A DNA stretch of 64,000 bases from the NCBI RefSeq assembly GCF_003326675.1, contig NZ_JPWF01000001.1:434001-498000 (forward strand), in the 5' to 3' direction. Positions 43,600 through 52,278 of the stretch are shown here, piece after piece (position 1 is the first letter of the stretch; every line of letters begins with the position of its first letter). Under the pieces are notes generated by a model, which worked only from the letters and a program-made list of their open reading frames with translations, had not been told where the DNA came from and did no database searches. A program made the position numbers and the translations under genes. This DNA is from Thalassospira profundimaris (GTDB lineage: Bacteria; Pseudomonadota; Alphaproteobacteria; Rhodospirillales; Thalassospiraceae).

Positions 43600-44466
43600 A
43601 TGGCAAGCATCAATACCAACATGTCGGCGACCCTTGCGGTGTCGAACCTGAACAAGACGACTGATGAAATGACATCGGTCCTGACCGCAATGTCGAGCGG
43701 CAAGTCCATCAACTCTGCATCTGACGATGCGGCGGGACTTGCAGTTTACACCGCGATGTCGGTTGACTATGCCGCCTGGGAACAGGCGGGCGATAATGCA
43801 GAAGTTGCCACAGCCATTCTTGAAACGGCGGATGGCGGCCTTTCTGAAATTGCCGATATTCTTGAACGTATGTATGAACTGGCGTCCCAGGCATCATCGG
43901 GTTCGGTGACCAATACCGAACGTACCTATCTTAATGATGAATATCAGGAACTGATGAGCCAGATTGACTCCATCGTTGAAGCAACGACCTATTTCGATAC
44001 GTCGCTGCTTGATGGTGCCTATGATGAAAACTTCACGGTGTCGGCAGATTCTGCTGCATCAGCGATTTCAGTGACGCTTGATACCAATTATGCCACCAGT
44101 GAAGACGTGGTTTATGTCGTTGGCAGTGGTACGACGGCAACGACTGCCACGGCGGCGTTTGATACCTCGTCGGTCAGTTCGGCAGCCAATGCCACGACGG
44201 CACTGGCCATGATCGAAGCGCAGATCGAAACCGTTTCTGCCGGGCGTGCATCGGTGGGTGCGATGATGTCACGGTTTGAATATGCGGCGGGCAATATCGA
44301 AACGGCCCAAACCAATCTTGAATCGGCGATGAGTGTTTACATGGACGCCGATATCGCCCAGCTCAGTGCGGATCAGACTGAATTGGGTGTCAAGATGGAC
44401 TCAGCCATTCAGGCCCTGTCCGTTTCCAATGAAAATCTGGAAAAACTTTCGAAATTGCTGAGCTGA
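43600..44466 (+). CDS. fliC: Flagellin (first of two)
   Basis: 288 residues. Filament subunit exported by the flagellar system. The N-terminal D0/D1 part (MASINTNMSATLAVSNLN, SGKSINSASDDAAGLAVYT) and the C-terminal part (SRFEYAAGNIETAQTNLESA, ending EKLSKLLS) are typical; the middle 160-215 is a short variable surface domain. The protein is small and acidic with few Lys and no Cys. ATG 43600 follows AGGAGAG; the upstream frame to 43372 is not coding. It is nearly identical at both ends to the next gene. FliW is encoded at 19.2 kb. Confidence 0.95.
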   Translation: MASINTNMSATLAVSNLNKTTDEMTSVLTAMSSGKSINSASDDAAGLAVYTAMSVDYAAWEQAGDNAEVATAILETADGGLSEIADILERMYELASQASSGSVTNTERTYLNDEYQELMSQIDSIVEATTYFDTSLLDGAYDENFTVSADSAASAISVTLDTNYATSEDVVYVVGSGTTATTATAAFDTSSVSSAANATTALAMIEAQIETVSAGRASVGAMMSRFEYAAGNIETAQTNLESAMSVYMDADIAQLSADQTELGVKMDSAIQALSVSNENLEKLSKLLS

Positions 44467-44486
44467 TCAAAGCGATTTCAGGTTCC

Positions 44487-44516
44487 AAAAGGCAGCCTTC
44501 ACAGGCTGCCTTTTTT
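44487..44516 (+). terminator. Terminator of flagellin 1
   Basis: GGCAGCC / GGCTGCC stem, extended by A-T pairs (44487-44510), loop TTCACA, T6 at 44511-44516. Confidence 0.93.
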
Positions 44517-44594
44517 CATTGTGGACCATCAAATACGGCGCAAAGCAGCCCGCCGATCCGGTTCGGGAAAATAAATCAAAAAAATCGTCATTTC

Positions 44595-44641
44595 TTGCGC
44601 CAGTTTTTTTGCGCCGCTGCGTGGGCATCTATATCGGCCCG
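44595..44641 (+). promoter_or_regulatory. Flagellin 2 promoter block
   Basis: GCGCCAG (44597-44603), TTTT, ten bases, TGCGTGGGCATC and ATATCGGCCCG: the same layout and spacing as the flagellin 1 block. Confidence 0.55.
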
Positions 44642-44653
44642 AAGTGGGTCGCG

Positions 44654-44690
44654 TTGGCAGGTAAGCCAAATGACATCCAAATAGGAGAAG
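44654..44690 (+). promoter_or_regulatory. Flagellin 2 leader hairpin and ribosome binding site
   Basis: TTGGC (44654-44658), loop AGGTAA, GCCAA (44665-44669), then GACATCCAAATAGGAGAAG before the ATG. It keeps the loop and downstream order of the flagellin 1 leader. Confidence 0.6.
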
Positions 44691-44694
44691 CGAA

Positions 44695-45513
44695 ATGGCG
44701 AGTATTAACACAAACATGTCGGCCACCCTTGCGGTGTCGAACCTGAACAAGACCACTGACGAGATGACCTCGGTCCTGACAGCAATGTCGAGCGGCCAGT
44801 CGATCAACTCGGCATCTGATGATGCGGCAGGTCTTGCTGTTTATACCGCGATGTCGGTTGACTATGCCGCCTGGGAACAGGCGGGTGACAATGCCGAGGT
44901 TGCAACAGCAATCCTTGAGACGGCCGATGGCGGTCTTGCCGAAATCGCCGATATTCTTGAGCGTATGTACGAGCTGGCGTCCCAGGCATCGTCCGGTTCT
45001 GTGACCGATACCGAGCGCGCATATCTTGATGACGAGTTTCAGGAATTGCTCAGTCAGGTCGATTCCATCGTTGAATCCACGACCTATTTCGATACCGCGT
45101 TGCTTGACGGCACGTATGACGAAAACTTCACCGTCTCTGCGGACTCCGCTGCGAGCCCGATTGCGGTGACAATCGGTACTGACTTTGACACCACAGGTCT
45201 GGGTCTTGCTGCTGCCGATGTAACGACTTCGACAACGGCTGCTGCGGCTTTGACCCTGATTGAGACGGCGATTGAAACTGTTTCGGCCGGCCGTGCTTCT
45301 GTCGGTGCGATGATGTCGCGCTTTGATTATGCAGCGGGCAACATTGATACCGCCAAAACCAACCTTGAATCAGCGATGAGCGTCTATATGGACGCCGATA
45401 TCGCACAGCTTAGCGCGGATCAGACCGAGCTGGGCGTGAAGATGGATTCTGCCATTCAGGCCTTGTCAGTTTCCAATGAGAATCTCGAGAAGCTCTCGCG
45501 TCTGCTGAGCTAA
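44695..45513 (+). CDS. fliC: Flagellin (second of two)
   Basis: 272 residues. The N-terminal 150 and C-terminal 80 residues nearly match flagellin 1 (SGQSINSASDDAAGLAVYT; YAAGNIDTAKTNLESAMSVY; EKLSRLLS), while the middle is shorter and different. Own promoter block, leader and terminator show that it is independently transcribed. The high identity points to tandem duplication or gene conversion. Both may be in one filament. Confidence 0.95.
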   Translation: MASINTNMSATLAVSNLNKTTDEMTSVLTAMSSGQSINSASDDAAGLAVYTAMSVDYAAWEQAGDNAEVATAILETADGGLAEIADILERMYELASQASSGSVTDTERAYLDDEFQELLSQVDSIVESTTYFDTALLDGTYDENFTVSADSAASPIAVTIGTDFDTTGLGLAAADVTTSTTAAAALTLIETAIETVSAGRASVGAMMSRFDYAAGNIDTAKTNLESAMSVYMDADIAQLSADQTELGVKMDSAIQALSVSNENLEKLSRLLS

Positions 45514-45520
45514 CTCGTGA

Positions 45521-45567
45521 CAGGACCATCCGGTGTTTGAGAGCCCCCGGATGGTCCTGAATTTTTT
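45521..45567 (+). terminator. Terminator of flagellin 2
   Basis: CAGGACCATCCGG (45521-45533) / CCGGATGGTCCTG (45547-45559), 13-base loop, T6 at 45562-45567. Confidence 0.92.
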
Positions 45568-45591
45568 AACGGATGAAAAAAGGAGGAGCAC

Positions 45592-47280
45592 ATGTCGACC
45601 ATCAATTCTGCAACGTCGTCGAGTTATGCCTCTTCATCCTATGTTTCCGGCCTGACCGACCTTGATACTGCCGAACTGGTTCAGGATGCCTATGACGCCA
45701 AGATTGCGGTTGCTGATACCGTCGAGGCCGAAATTGACGATATCGAACTTGAAATTGCGGCCTTTGAAGATTTGCAAACGCTGCTTGAAGCACTTGAAGA
45801 TGCTGCCGAGGCCCTGACAGCGCAAACCGAACTTGAAAGTTCGCGTGATGATGTCTGGGTTGGTAAATCGGCATATTTGTCGTCATCGGATGCAAGTATT
45901 GCGGCCTCGGATGTTGTCGGTGTTCTGGTTGATGACACGGCAGCAACCGGCAGCTACACGTTAGAAATCACGCAACTCGCAACGGCGCACAAACTGGGTG
46001 GTGATACCGTCACCGACAGTACCGCCGCGATGGCGCTTGACGGTACGATCAGCCTCGTGGCCGGTGACGATTACGAGGCGGTCGATATCGAGATCACCGC
46101 TGACATGTCGCTTGATGACATTGCCGATGCCATTAATGATCAGAAATCAACGAGCGGTGTCAGTGCAAGCGTCCTGCAAATTTCTGACGACGAATATATG
46201 CTGGTTCTGTCGGCGGTCGATACCGGTCAGGAAATCACTTTTGATACGGATGGTGCAGACACGACACTTGCGCAATCACTGGGATTTGTTGCCGCGGACG
46301 GTTCCTATGCCAACGAACTGGTGACAGCAGACCAGGCGATCTTTTCAATTGATGGTGTTGAAGTCACGCGCAGCAGCAACACGGTTGATGACGTCATTGA
46401 TGGCGTGACGCTTTATCTCTATGCCGAGGAAGAAGGCACTGAAATCACGCTTGAAATCGACGAAGATGCCAGCACCGCCTATAGCGCGATCGAGGCGTTT
46501 GTTGATGCCTATAACGAATTGCGCAGTTTCATTATCACCAACCAGGCCTATGAAGCCGGTGAAGGTGCCGATGAAGACGCGGTTCTGTTTGGCGATAGTC
46601 TTTTAAGTTCGGTGTCTTCGACCGTTTACGACATGCTGTCCTTTACCAACGATAACGACACATATGCGTCGCTGGCATCGATTGGCATTACCCTTGATGA
46701 CAGCAACTATCTGGTCATTGATGAAGAGGTACTGGAAGACGCACTGGTGTCGAATTTTGACGCGGTGGCGGATCTGTTTTCCTATTCGGGGAAAACGGAT
46801 TCGGATGATCTTCTGGTTTCCAAGGCGGACGGCTCATACACCGGCACCTTTACTGTCGATATCGTAACGGATGCGGATGGCAATATCACATCGGCCAGTG
46901 TGAATGGCGATAGCAGCCTGTTTACCATCAGTGACAACAAGATCGTGGGCGTCGAGGGCAGTACCTATGAAGGGGTGACGCTGTTCTTTGGCGGCGACAC
47001 ATCGCAAAGTGTCGAGGTCACGATCACCAGTGGCCTTGCCTATGACCTGACCAATTCGCTCGACAAATATACCAGCAGCACGGATGGCCTGATTGCCAAT
47101 CGCCTCGAACGGCTGGAAGAACAGGTCGATGATCTTGAAGACAAGGTCGAAGATATCACAACCGATGCCGACGAATATGCGGCCGAACTGACCGAACGCT
47201 ATTCCGCGATCGAGACCAAGCTTTATCAGCTGCAGCTTATGCGTGAACAACTTGAAGCCTTGTGGGGTGAAGATGACTAA
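45592..47280 (+). CDS. fliD: Flagellar filament cap protein FliD (HAP2)
   Basis: 562 residues. The cap at the filament tip that folds incoming flagellin. N-terminal coiled region (LDTAELVQDAYDAKIAVADT, EIDDIELEIAAFEDLQTLL) and the FliD_N/FliD_C arrangement are clear, ending in a long coiled coil (RLERLEEQVDDLEDKVEDI, YSAIETKLYQLQLMREQLEAL). It is highly acidic. GGAGGAG precedes the ATG. Its stop overlaps the start of the FliS-like gene. Confidence 0.92.
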   Translation: MSTINSATSSSYASSSYVSGLTDLDTAELVQDAYDAKIAVADTVEAEIDDIELEIAAFEDLQTLLEALEDAAEALTAQTELESSRDDVWVGKSAYLSSSDASIAASDVVGVLVDDTAATGSYTLEITQLATAHKLGGDTVTDSTAAMALDGTISLVAGDDYEAVDIEITADMSLDDIADAINDQKSTSGVSASVLQISDDEYMLVLSAVDTGQEITFDTDGADTTLAQSLGFVAADGSYANELVTADQAIFSIDGVEVTRSSNTVDDVIDGVTLYLYAEEEGTEITLEIDEDASTAYSAIEAFVDAYNELRSFIITNQAYEAGEGADEDAVLFGDSLLSSVSSTVYDMLSFTNDNDTYASLASIGITLDDSNYLVIDEEVLEDALVSNFDAVADLFSYSGKTDSDDLLVSKADGSYTGTFTVDIVTDADGNITSASVNGDSSLFTISDNKIVGVEGSTYEGVTLFFGGDTSQSVEVTITSGLAYDLTNSLDKYTSSTDGLIANRLERLEEQVDDLEDKVEDITTDADEYAAELTERYSAIETKLYQLQLMREQLEALWGEDD

Positions 47281-47737
47281 TAATACAGCAGCCGCCTCCC
47301 AGCAGGCCTATCGGTATGCCGGCGCAAGTGCGCAATATAACAATGCGCTTCGCACCACGTCGCCCGTGGCCATGATGGCAATCGCCATCACCCGCACCAG
47401 ACAGCATCTTCGGACCGCGCTTAAATATCGCACGGAAAAGAAATTCGATCTTGAAAGCCGTGAAAAAGCGATTGTCATGACACGCCTCAAAGCATTGCAG
47501 GCATGTGTTGCACCAAAATCGGCACCGGAACTTTCAAGAGATCTCTTTGCCTTTTATGCAAGAATGATTAAATTGCTCGCACGTAACCGCAGGGACGCTT
47601 CCATGGAGGAACGTTACGAGGTCGTTGACCGCAACCTGCAAGAGCTTGCGCGCGAATGGGAAAAATTCTCGAAAGTCGATCCAAGTAGGACTGTTCAAGC
47701 CCAATCAGGGCATCCGATGATCGGAACAGTGTTGTGA
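47273..47737 (+). CDS. FliS-like flagellin export chaperone (divergent)
   Basis: 154 residues from ATG 47273, which overlaps the fliD stop by 8 bases. Position right after fliD is the usual place of fliS, and features fit: AYRYAGASAQYNNALRTTSP near the start, four-helix pattern, and SRDLFAFYARMIKLLARNRRD in the middle as in FliS. It is basic, unlike its acidic neighbours, as suits a cytoplasmic chaperone. Similarity is weak, so FliS identity rests mainly on context. It is followed after 7 bases by a sigma factor gene. Confidence 0.6.
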   Translation: MTNNTAAASQQAYRYAGASAQYNNALRTTSPVAMMAIAITRTRQHLRTALKYRTEKKFDLESREKAIVMTRLKALQACVAPKSAPELSRDLFAFYARMIKLLARNRRDASMEERYEVVDRNLQELAREWEKFSKVDPSRTVQAQSGHPMIGTVL

Positions 47738-47744
47738 GGGACAT

Positions 47745-48356
47745 TTGAGTGTAGGTCTTCGCGGAGCAGTGTCGACAAGCTCTGACATATCAGACATTGC
47801 ATCAGCCAATGACGTTCTGAGCGATCTTGATGATAACAGCCTTGTTGCGCGTATGGTCGAAGGTGACAAGCGCGCCTATCGGGTGATCGTTGAACGTTAC
47901 TATCGTGGAATTGTCGGTATCGCGCGCCGTATGGGACTGACCGGTGGCGATGCCGAGGATGTGGCACAGGATGTTTTTGTCCGTGTCTGGTTGCATCGTG
48001 ACAAGTGGCGGGCAGATGGCGGGGCAACCTTCAAGACCTGGTTGTACCGGGTTGCGGTCAACAGGGTGATCGACCTTAAGCGCAAGCCGCAATTTGTTGA
48101 CGGGGCTGAACTTGACGAAGTTCCCGATGAAACAATGTCGGCTGTTGACCGGTTGGCCCAGCATCAGGAATTCAAACGCCTGCGGGTCGCAATCAAAAAG
48201 CTGTCTGACCAACAACAAATTGCCATTAACCTGTTTTATGACCGTGAATTATCCAATCAGGAAGCTGCCTCGATTATGGGGGTTTCAGTCAATGCTATGG
48301 AATCACTGTTGAAACGGGCGCGAAGGCGTTTACGTGAAGAGTTGAAAACGATCTGA
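47745..48356 (+). CDS. ECF-type RNA polymerase sigma factor
   Basis: 203 residues, sigma70 group 4. Region 2: AYRVIVERYYRGIVGIARRM and DAEDVAQDVFVRVWLHRDKW; region 4: KLSDQQQIAINLFYDRELSN followed by EAASIMGVSVNAMESLLKRARRRL. Start is TTG 47745, behind GAGGG; no ATG is available near. It follows the FliS-like gene by 7 bases, so it may be cotranscribed with flagellar genes. The next gene looks like its anti-sigma factor. Confidence 0.85.
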   Translation: MSVGLRGAVSTSSDISDIASANDVLSDLDDNSLVARMVEGDKRAYRVIVERYYRGIVGIARRMGLTGGDAEDVAQDVFVRVWLHRDKWRADGGATFKTWLYRVAVNRVIDLKRKPQFVDGAELDEVPDETMSAVDRLAQHQEFKRLRVAIKKLSDQQQIAINLFYDRELSNQEAASIMGVSVNAMESLLKRARRRLREELKTI

Positions 48357-48419
48357 GATACGATTAGTTTTACGTTCCGTTCGAACAGGTAAGTTCGTCC
48401 TAAGAAAAAGCGGTGTGCT

Positions 48420-49121
48420 GTGAAAATCGAGCGTTTCGAAGAATTACTGGACCAGTACGGTTGGGATCTTGGGTCCTGGCCTGATAGCTTGCGTCGCGAG
48501 GCGAATGTTCTGCTGGCACAGGATGCACATGCCGCGGAATTGCTGCGCTCGTTGCGTTCTGTCGAAGATCTTCTGGCCGATGATCCGTTGCCGATGGGCA
48601 AGCACAAGGCCATTGATGATATCTTTGCTGCCATCGAGGCCGAAGAAAACAAAGCCAGCAGCGTATCGCAAGCAGAAGCATCCGATCCAAACCAGTCCTT
48701 TCAATCCATTGATGATCGTCCCAGATCGCGTGCGCACCTGACAGTTGCGAGTGCAGCACCCTTGGGCGAGGGACCGGCCCGCAAAACTTATCCGACCCAA
48801 TCAACAAAATCCCCGGTTAATCCGGCGATTGCGACTGACGCAGCCCACTATAACGGGCGGGCCAAAGGTGTCTTGCATCTATTGGGCCGCCGCATGTTTT
48901 CAGGGGTTGGCATGGCCGCCTGTGCGCTGGCCGGTTTTGTTTTTGGCGTTGTTATGACCATCGAAGAAGGCCAGCAAGTGAATGCACATGCCGACGAAAT
49001 CGAAGTGATCGATTTCCTGGAAAACCACCTCTATGTCATTGATCAGGTTACAGTTCCGAAGGATGGTCAGGATACGGCCGTTCCAAATTCTGTTTCCGGA
49101 CAGGGAGTGTCGGCACAATGA
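48420..49121 (+). CDS. Probable membrane anti-sigma factor
   Basis: 233 residues. The cytoplasmic N terminus (ERFEELLDQYGWDLGSWPDS, LRREANVLLAQDAHAAELL) resembles alphaproteobacterial anti-sigma proteins encoded beside ECF sigma genes. A linker of about 80 residues, a single membrane helix (GVGMAACALAGFVFGVVM, near 163-180) and a periplasmic tail follow. GTG 48420 start. It lies between the sigma gene and a Metal_resist-type gene, overlapping the latter by four bases. Confidence 0.65.
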   Translation: MKIERFEELLDQYGWDLGSWPDSLRREANVLLAQDAHAAELLRSLRSVEDLLADDPLPMGKHKAIDDIFAAIEAEENKASSVSQAEASDPNQSFQSIDDRPRSRAHLTVASAAPLGEGPARKTYPTQSTKSPVNPAIATDAAHYNGRAKGVLHLLGRRMFSGVGMAACALAGFVFGVVMTIEEGQQVNAHADEIEVIDFLENHLYVIDQVTVPKDGQDTAVPNSVSGQGVSAQ

Positions 49122-49618
49122 GCTTTGCATTCCGACGGGTTTCGACCATGCGCAAGCTGATGTGGGCGTCCCTTGCAATCAATCTGTTTCTGGCAGGCGC
49201 GCTTGCCGGAAATCTGGTCAGTGGTTATTCGATGTTCCGTTCGCCGATGCCGCCGCCTCCGCCTGGCGGATTTGATGACGAACCGCCCGGTATCCGGATG
49301 TTGAAAAATGTCCGGACGCGTCTGAGTGACGAGGGCAAAGTTATTTTTGATGCGGAATTCAATTCGGTGATTGCTGAAATCCGCAGCCGCCCGAGCCCGC
49401 GTCTGCTGACAGAAGAGTTGCGTTCAACACTTGATGATCCGGAGGCGTCAGACACCGAAGTTCGTGCCGCATATGCCGGGTTGAAAGAAGCAATTCAGGA
49501 AGATTTGACGACGGTTCTGGGGCATATGGCCAATGCCGCCATTGCGCTTTCACCAGAAGATCGACGTCAAATGATCTTTATGGGGCCGGGCGATATGCCG
49601 CCCCCGCCAAGGCAATAA
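49118..49618 (+). CDS. Periplasmic heavy-metal sensor/Spy-CpxP-like protein (Metal_resist family)
   Basis: 166 residues. An N-terminal membrane anchor (MWASLAINLFLAGALAGNLV), a proline-rich stretch, then an alpha-helical domain (MLKNVRTRLSDEGKVIFDAE ... ALSPEDRRQMIFMG) as in the CnrX/Spy-type Metal_resist family. Such proteins detect metal or envelope stress and act on sigma/anti-sigma pairs. ATGA overlap with the anti-sigma gene. No clear metal-binding His/Met cluster is seen, so a metal ligand is not shown. Confidence 0.72.
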   Translation: MSFAFRRVSTMRKLMWASLAINLFLAGALAGNLVSGYSMFRSPMPPPPPGGFDDEPPGIRMLKNVRTRLSDEGKVIFDAEFNSVIAEIRSRPSPRLLTEELRSTLDDPEASDTEVRAAYAGLKEAIQEDLTTVLGHMANAAIALSPEDRRQMIFMGPGDMPPPPRQ

Positions 49619-49635
49619 ACAAATCGTTTAAAATC

Positions 49636-49661
49636 AAGGGATGCAAATGCATCCCTTTTTT
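49636..49661 (+). terminator. Terminator of the sigma trio
   Basis: AAGGGATGC / GCATCCCTT stem with loop AAAT, then a T run at 49656-49661. Confidence 0.9.
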
Positions 49662-49683
49662 ATTTCGGAAAAGTCGAAACTTT

Positions 49684-49716
49684 CTGCGCCAGTTTTCGTC
49701 ATTCCCGCCGTGCAAA
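49684..49716 (+). promoter_or_regulatory. flgD promoter block
   Basis: CTGCGCCAGTTTT (GCGCCAG at 49686-49692), ten bases, GCCGTGCAA (from 49707). It matches the flagellin promoter blocks in the first part and in spacing; the second part is closest to the sigma28-type -10 GCCGATAA. Confidence 0.5.
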
Positions 49717-49756
49717 GAACATAGACGCCCAAAACTGTTCTTGCCCGGAGTTGGTG

Positions 49757-50452
49757 ATGAGTTTCCTTAGTGGCCTGACATATGACAGCCTGACTTCCTC
49801 GACCTCGTCGTCGAGCAGCAGCACGATCTCGACCAGCACCAGTGACAGCTCGACATATGAAACCTATATGACGCTGCTTCTGACGACACTGGAGAATCAG
49901 GATCCGACCGATCCGGAAGACGTGTCGGAAATCACCACTCAGTTGGCGACCTTTGAGCAACTTGAACTGGCGGAACAGAACAACACGCTTCTTTCCAACC
50001 TTTCGGAATCCCTTTCAGCCCTTCAGGGGGTTGTCGATAACAGTGCTGCGCAGGCCTATCTGGGCACAGATATCGTTGCGGTTGGCGACACCGCCCCGCT
50101 CGAGAATGGCGAGGCCGAGTGGTACTACGTGCTTGATGATGATGCGGCCAGTGTCACGGTTACGGTGACCGACGAAGACGGCAATGTTGTTTACGAGACG
50201 ACCGAAGCCGGTTCTGAAGGCAGCAATAATTTCATCTGGGATGGCACCACCGACGCAGGCGGGACCCTGAATTCGGGGACTTACACCCTGTCGGTCAGTG
50301 CCGTTGATTCCGATGGCAACTCCATTGATTCCGAAATCCTTATGACCGGTGTGGTGTCGGCACTCGACCTGACCGGGGATGAAGCCGTGCTGTACGTCAA
50401 CGGGGTCGATGTTTCGATCGATGATGTGCAGGGCACGCAAACAGTTTCCTGA
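49757..50452 (+). CDS. flgD: Flagellar hook cap protein FlgD
   Basis: 231 residues. It caps the growing hook. After a Ser/Thr-rich N-terminal tail comes the conserved export region (LLLTTLENQDPTDPEDVSEI, TTQLATFEQLELAEQNN), and then a beta-rich FlgD Ig-like/TUDOR domain with NFIWDGTTDAGGTLNSGTYT. ATG 49757 after CCGGAG. Acidic with almost no Lys or Arg. It is first in the flgD, flgE, flgN, flgK, flgL run. Confidence 0.93.
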   Translation: MSFLSGLTYDSLTSSTSSSSSSTISTSTSDSSTYETYMTLLLTTLENQDPTDPEDVSEITTQLATFEQLELAEQNNTLLSNLSESLSALQGVVDNSAAQAYLGTDIVAVGDTAPLENGEAEWYYVLDDDAASVTVTVTDEDGNVVYETTEAGSEGSNNFIWDGTTDAGGTLNSGTYTLSVSAVDSDGNSIDSEILMTGVVSALDLTGDEAVLYVNGVDVSIDDVQGTQTVS

Positions 50453-50469
50453 AACAAAGGATAAAAACC

Positions 50470-51765
50470 ATGAGCCTTAGCAGCGCACTGAATTCCGCCG
50501 TTTTAGGTCTGAATGCACAATCGACTTCGCTTGGCATCATTTCCGGCAACATCGCCAATAGCGAGACCGTTGGTTACAAGGACAGCACCGCGGCATTTTC
50601 ATCCCTTGTCACAACACCGGGTTCGACCACGCAGGGTTATTCCAACGGTGTGACGACATCGACACTGACCAATATCTCGGCCCAGGGCCTTATTGAAGCG
50701 GATAATACCGCGACCAGTCTTGCGATTTCGGGGGACGGCTTTTTCGTTGTGACCGACGGAAATGGCGATACCTATTACACCCGCGCCGGGGACTTTTCGG
50801 CTGATGCCGATGGCAACCTTGTGAACGGATCGGGTTACTATTTGATGGGCTATGCCCTGAATTCGGACGGGGATCCGGAATCGGGTACGGTTCCGACCAG
50901 CACGGCGGCACTGACCACAATCAATCTGGAAAACCTGACCGGTACGGCAGAAGCGACAACCGAAACATCGATTGTGGCCAACTTGCCTGCCGATGCCGAG
51001 GTCGGTGACAGTTTCTCGATTGATGTTGAGGTGTTTGACAGCCTCGGCACCAGCCACACCATCACCTATGAATATACCAAGACGGCCGCCAATGAGTGGG
51101 AGCTGACCTATTCCGATCCGGTTCTGACATCGGATGGTACGACCGTGACCGGAACGTCATCGGGTGGTCCTTTGACCATTACTTTCAATTCCGATGGTGA
51201 GCTTGCCTCTATCGAGGATAGCGGTGGTACGGATGTGACTGATAGTGCGACCCTGACAGTGACCGGATGGACGACCGGGGCATCTGACAGCACGATTGTG
51301 ACCGACATGGGTACCGCGGGCGAGAATGATGGTCTGCAGCAATATGCGTCGGACGATGAAGACGGCGACATGACGCTTTATTCCGTCGATCAGAATGGGT
51401 CGAACTATTCCGAAATCTCGGAAATTTCGATCTCTGACGACGGGGTGGTTTCAGTGACCTACGACAACGGTGTCAGCGAGCCTGTCTATCAGATTGTTCT
51501 GGCCGATTTTGCCAATGCAGATGGTCTGACCGCGTATAGCGACACGGTTTTCAAGGAAAGCAATACGTCCGGGACCTATGTCCTGAAAACGCCGGGTGAT
51601 GGCGGGACGGGCACGATTGCCGACTATTCGCTTGAAACGTCGACCGTCGACACAACGACCCAGTTTTCAAAAATGATTGTCGCACAGCAGGCCTATTCGG
51701 CGGCCGCGCAGGTGATTTCAACCACCAGCGACATGTATGACACCCTGATTTCTTCTGTGAACTAA
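50470..51765 (+). CDS. flgE: Flagellar hook protein FlgE
   Basis: 431 residues. Hook subunit. N-terminal rod/hook signature GLNAQSTSLGIISGNIANSE with VGYKDSTAAF, an ISGDGFFVV core, and the C-terminal FSKMIVAQQAYSAAAQVIST with MYDTLISSVN, needed for axial packing. AAAGGA upstream of the ATG. The family length and ends fit, and the middle is strongly acidic. Confidence 0.94.
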   Translation: MSLSSALNSAVLGLNAQSTSLGIISGNIANSETVGYKDSTAAFSSLVTTPGSTTQGYSNGVTTSTLTNISAQGLIEADNTATSLAISGDGFFVVTDGNGDTYYTRAGDFSADADGNLVNGSGYYLMGYALNSDGDPESGTVPTSTAALTTINLENLTGTAEATTETSIVANLPADAEVGDSFSIDVEVFDSLGTSHTITYEYTKTAANEWELTYSDPVLTSDGTTVTGTSSGGPLTITFNSDGELASIEDSGGTDVTDSATLTVTGWTTGASDSTIVTDMGTAGENDGLQQYASDDEDGDMTLYSVDQNGSNYSEISEISISDDGVVSVTYDNGVSEPVYQIVLADFANADGLTAYSDTVFKESNTSGTYVLKTPGDGGTGTIADYSLETSTVDTTTQFSKMIVAQQAYSAAAQVISTTSDMYDTLISSVN

Positions 51766-51777
51766 GGCGAGGCTGAC

Positions 51778-52218
51778 ATGACTGCATTAAACGCCACGGA
51801 AACCAACACCCTGTCTGCCCCGCAAGATGATGACAAAATCCAGGGCATCATGCATCGCCTCATCGACCTTCTGGATGTTGAATGGCGCATCCTTGAACAG
51901 GCGCAATACGATCTGTTGCCAGACATCACACAGGAAAAAACCAAGCTTGAAGACGAACTGCATGCCGAGTTGGCAACGCAGCGTAAGGTTCGCACCGGTC
52001 AGGTTCATGCCGGGCTGATTGTTGATTTTGAAATGGTCAAAACGCTTCGTGCCAAACTTGATCGTAACAATGTACGTCTGAAGGCAAAGCGGGAAGCCTG
52101 TCTTAAACGCATTCGGGCGGGTTGGGCGGCGACCGCGGGTGACAGTTCGACATCCTATGACCGTCAGGGCGATCTGCGCGGCAAGGCGCATCAGAAAATA
52201 TTCAATATGAAGATGTAA
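51778..52218 (+). CDS. FlgN-like flagellar export chaperone
   Basis: 146 residues between flgE and flgK. Helical, with RLIDLLDVEWRILEQAQYDL and LPDITQEKTKLEDELHAEL, a pattern like FlgN (a chaperone for FlgK and FlgL), plus a basic C terminus. Identity rests on this pattern and on the genes it precedes. SD GGCGAGG. Twelve bases after flgE. Confidence 0.68.
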   Translation: MTALNATETNTLSAPQDDDKIQGIMHRLIDLLDVEWRILEQAQYDLLPDITQEKTKLEDELHAELATQRKVRTGQVHAGLIVDFEMVKTLRAKLDRNNVRLKAKREACLKRIRAGWAATAGDSSTSYDRQGDLRGKAHQKIFNMKM

Positions 52219-52278
52219 GCCCCGTTCCGCTTTCCAACTGCCATTCGTTTTATCCGATCAGATTCGATAGGTCACACC

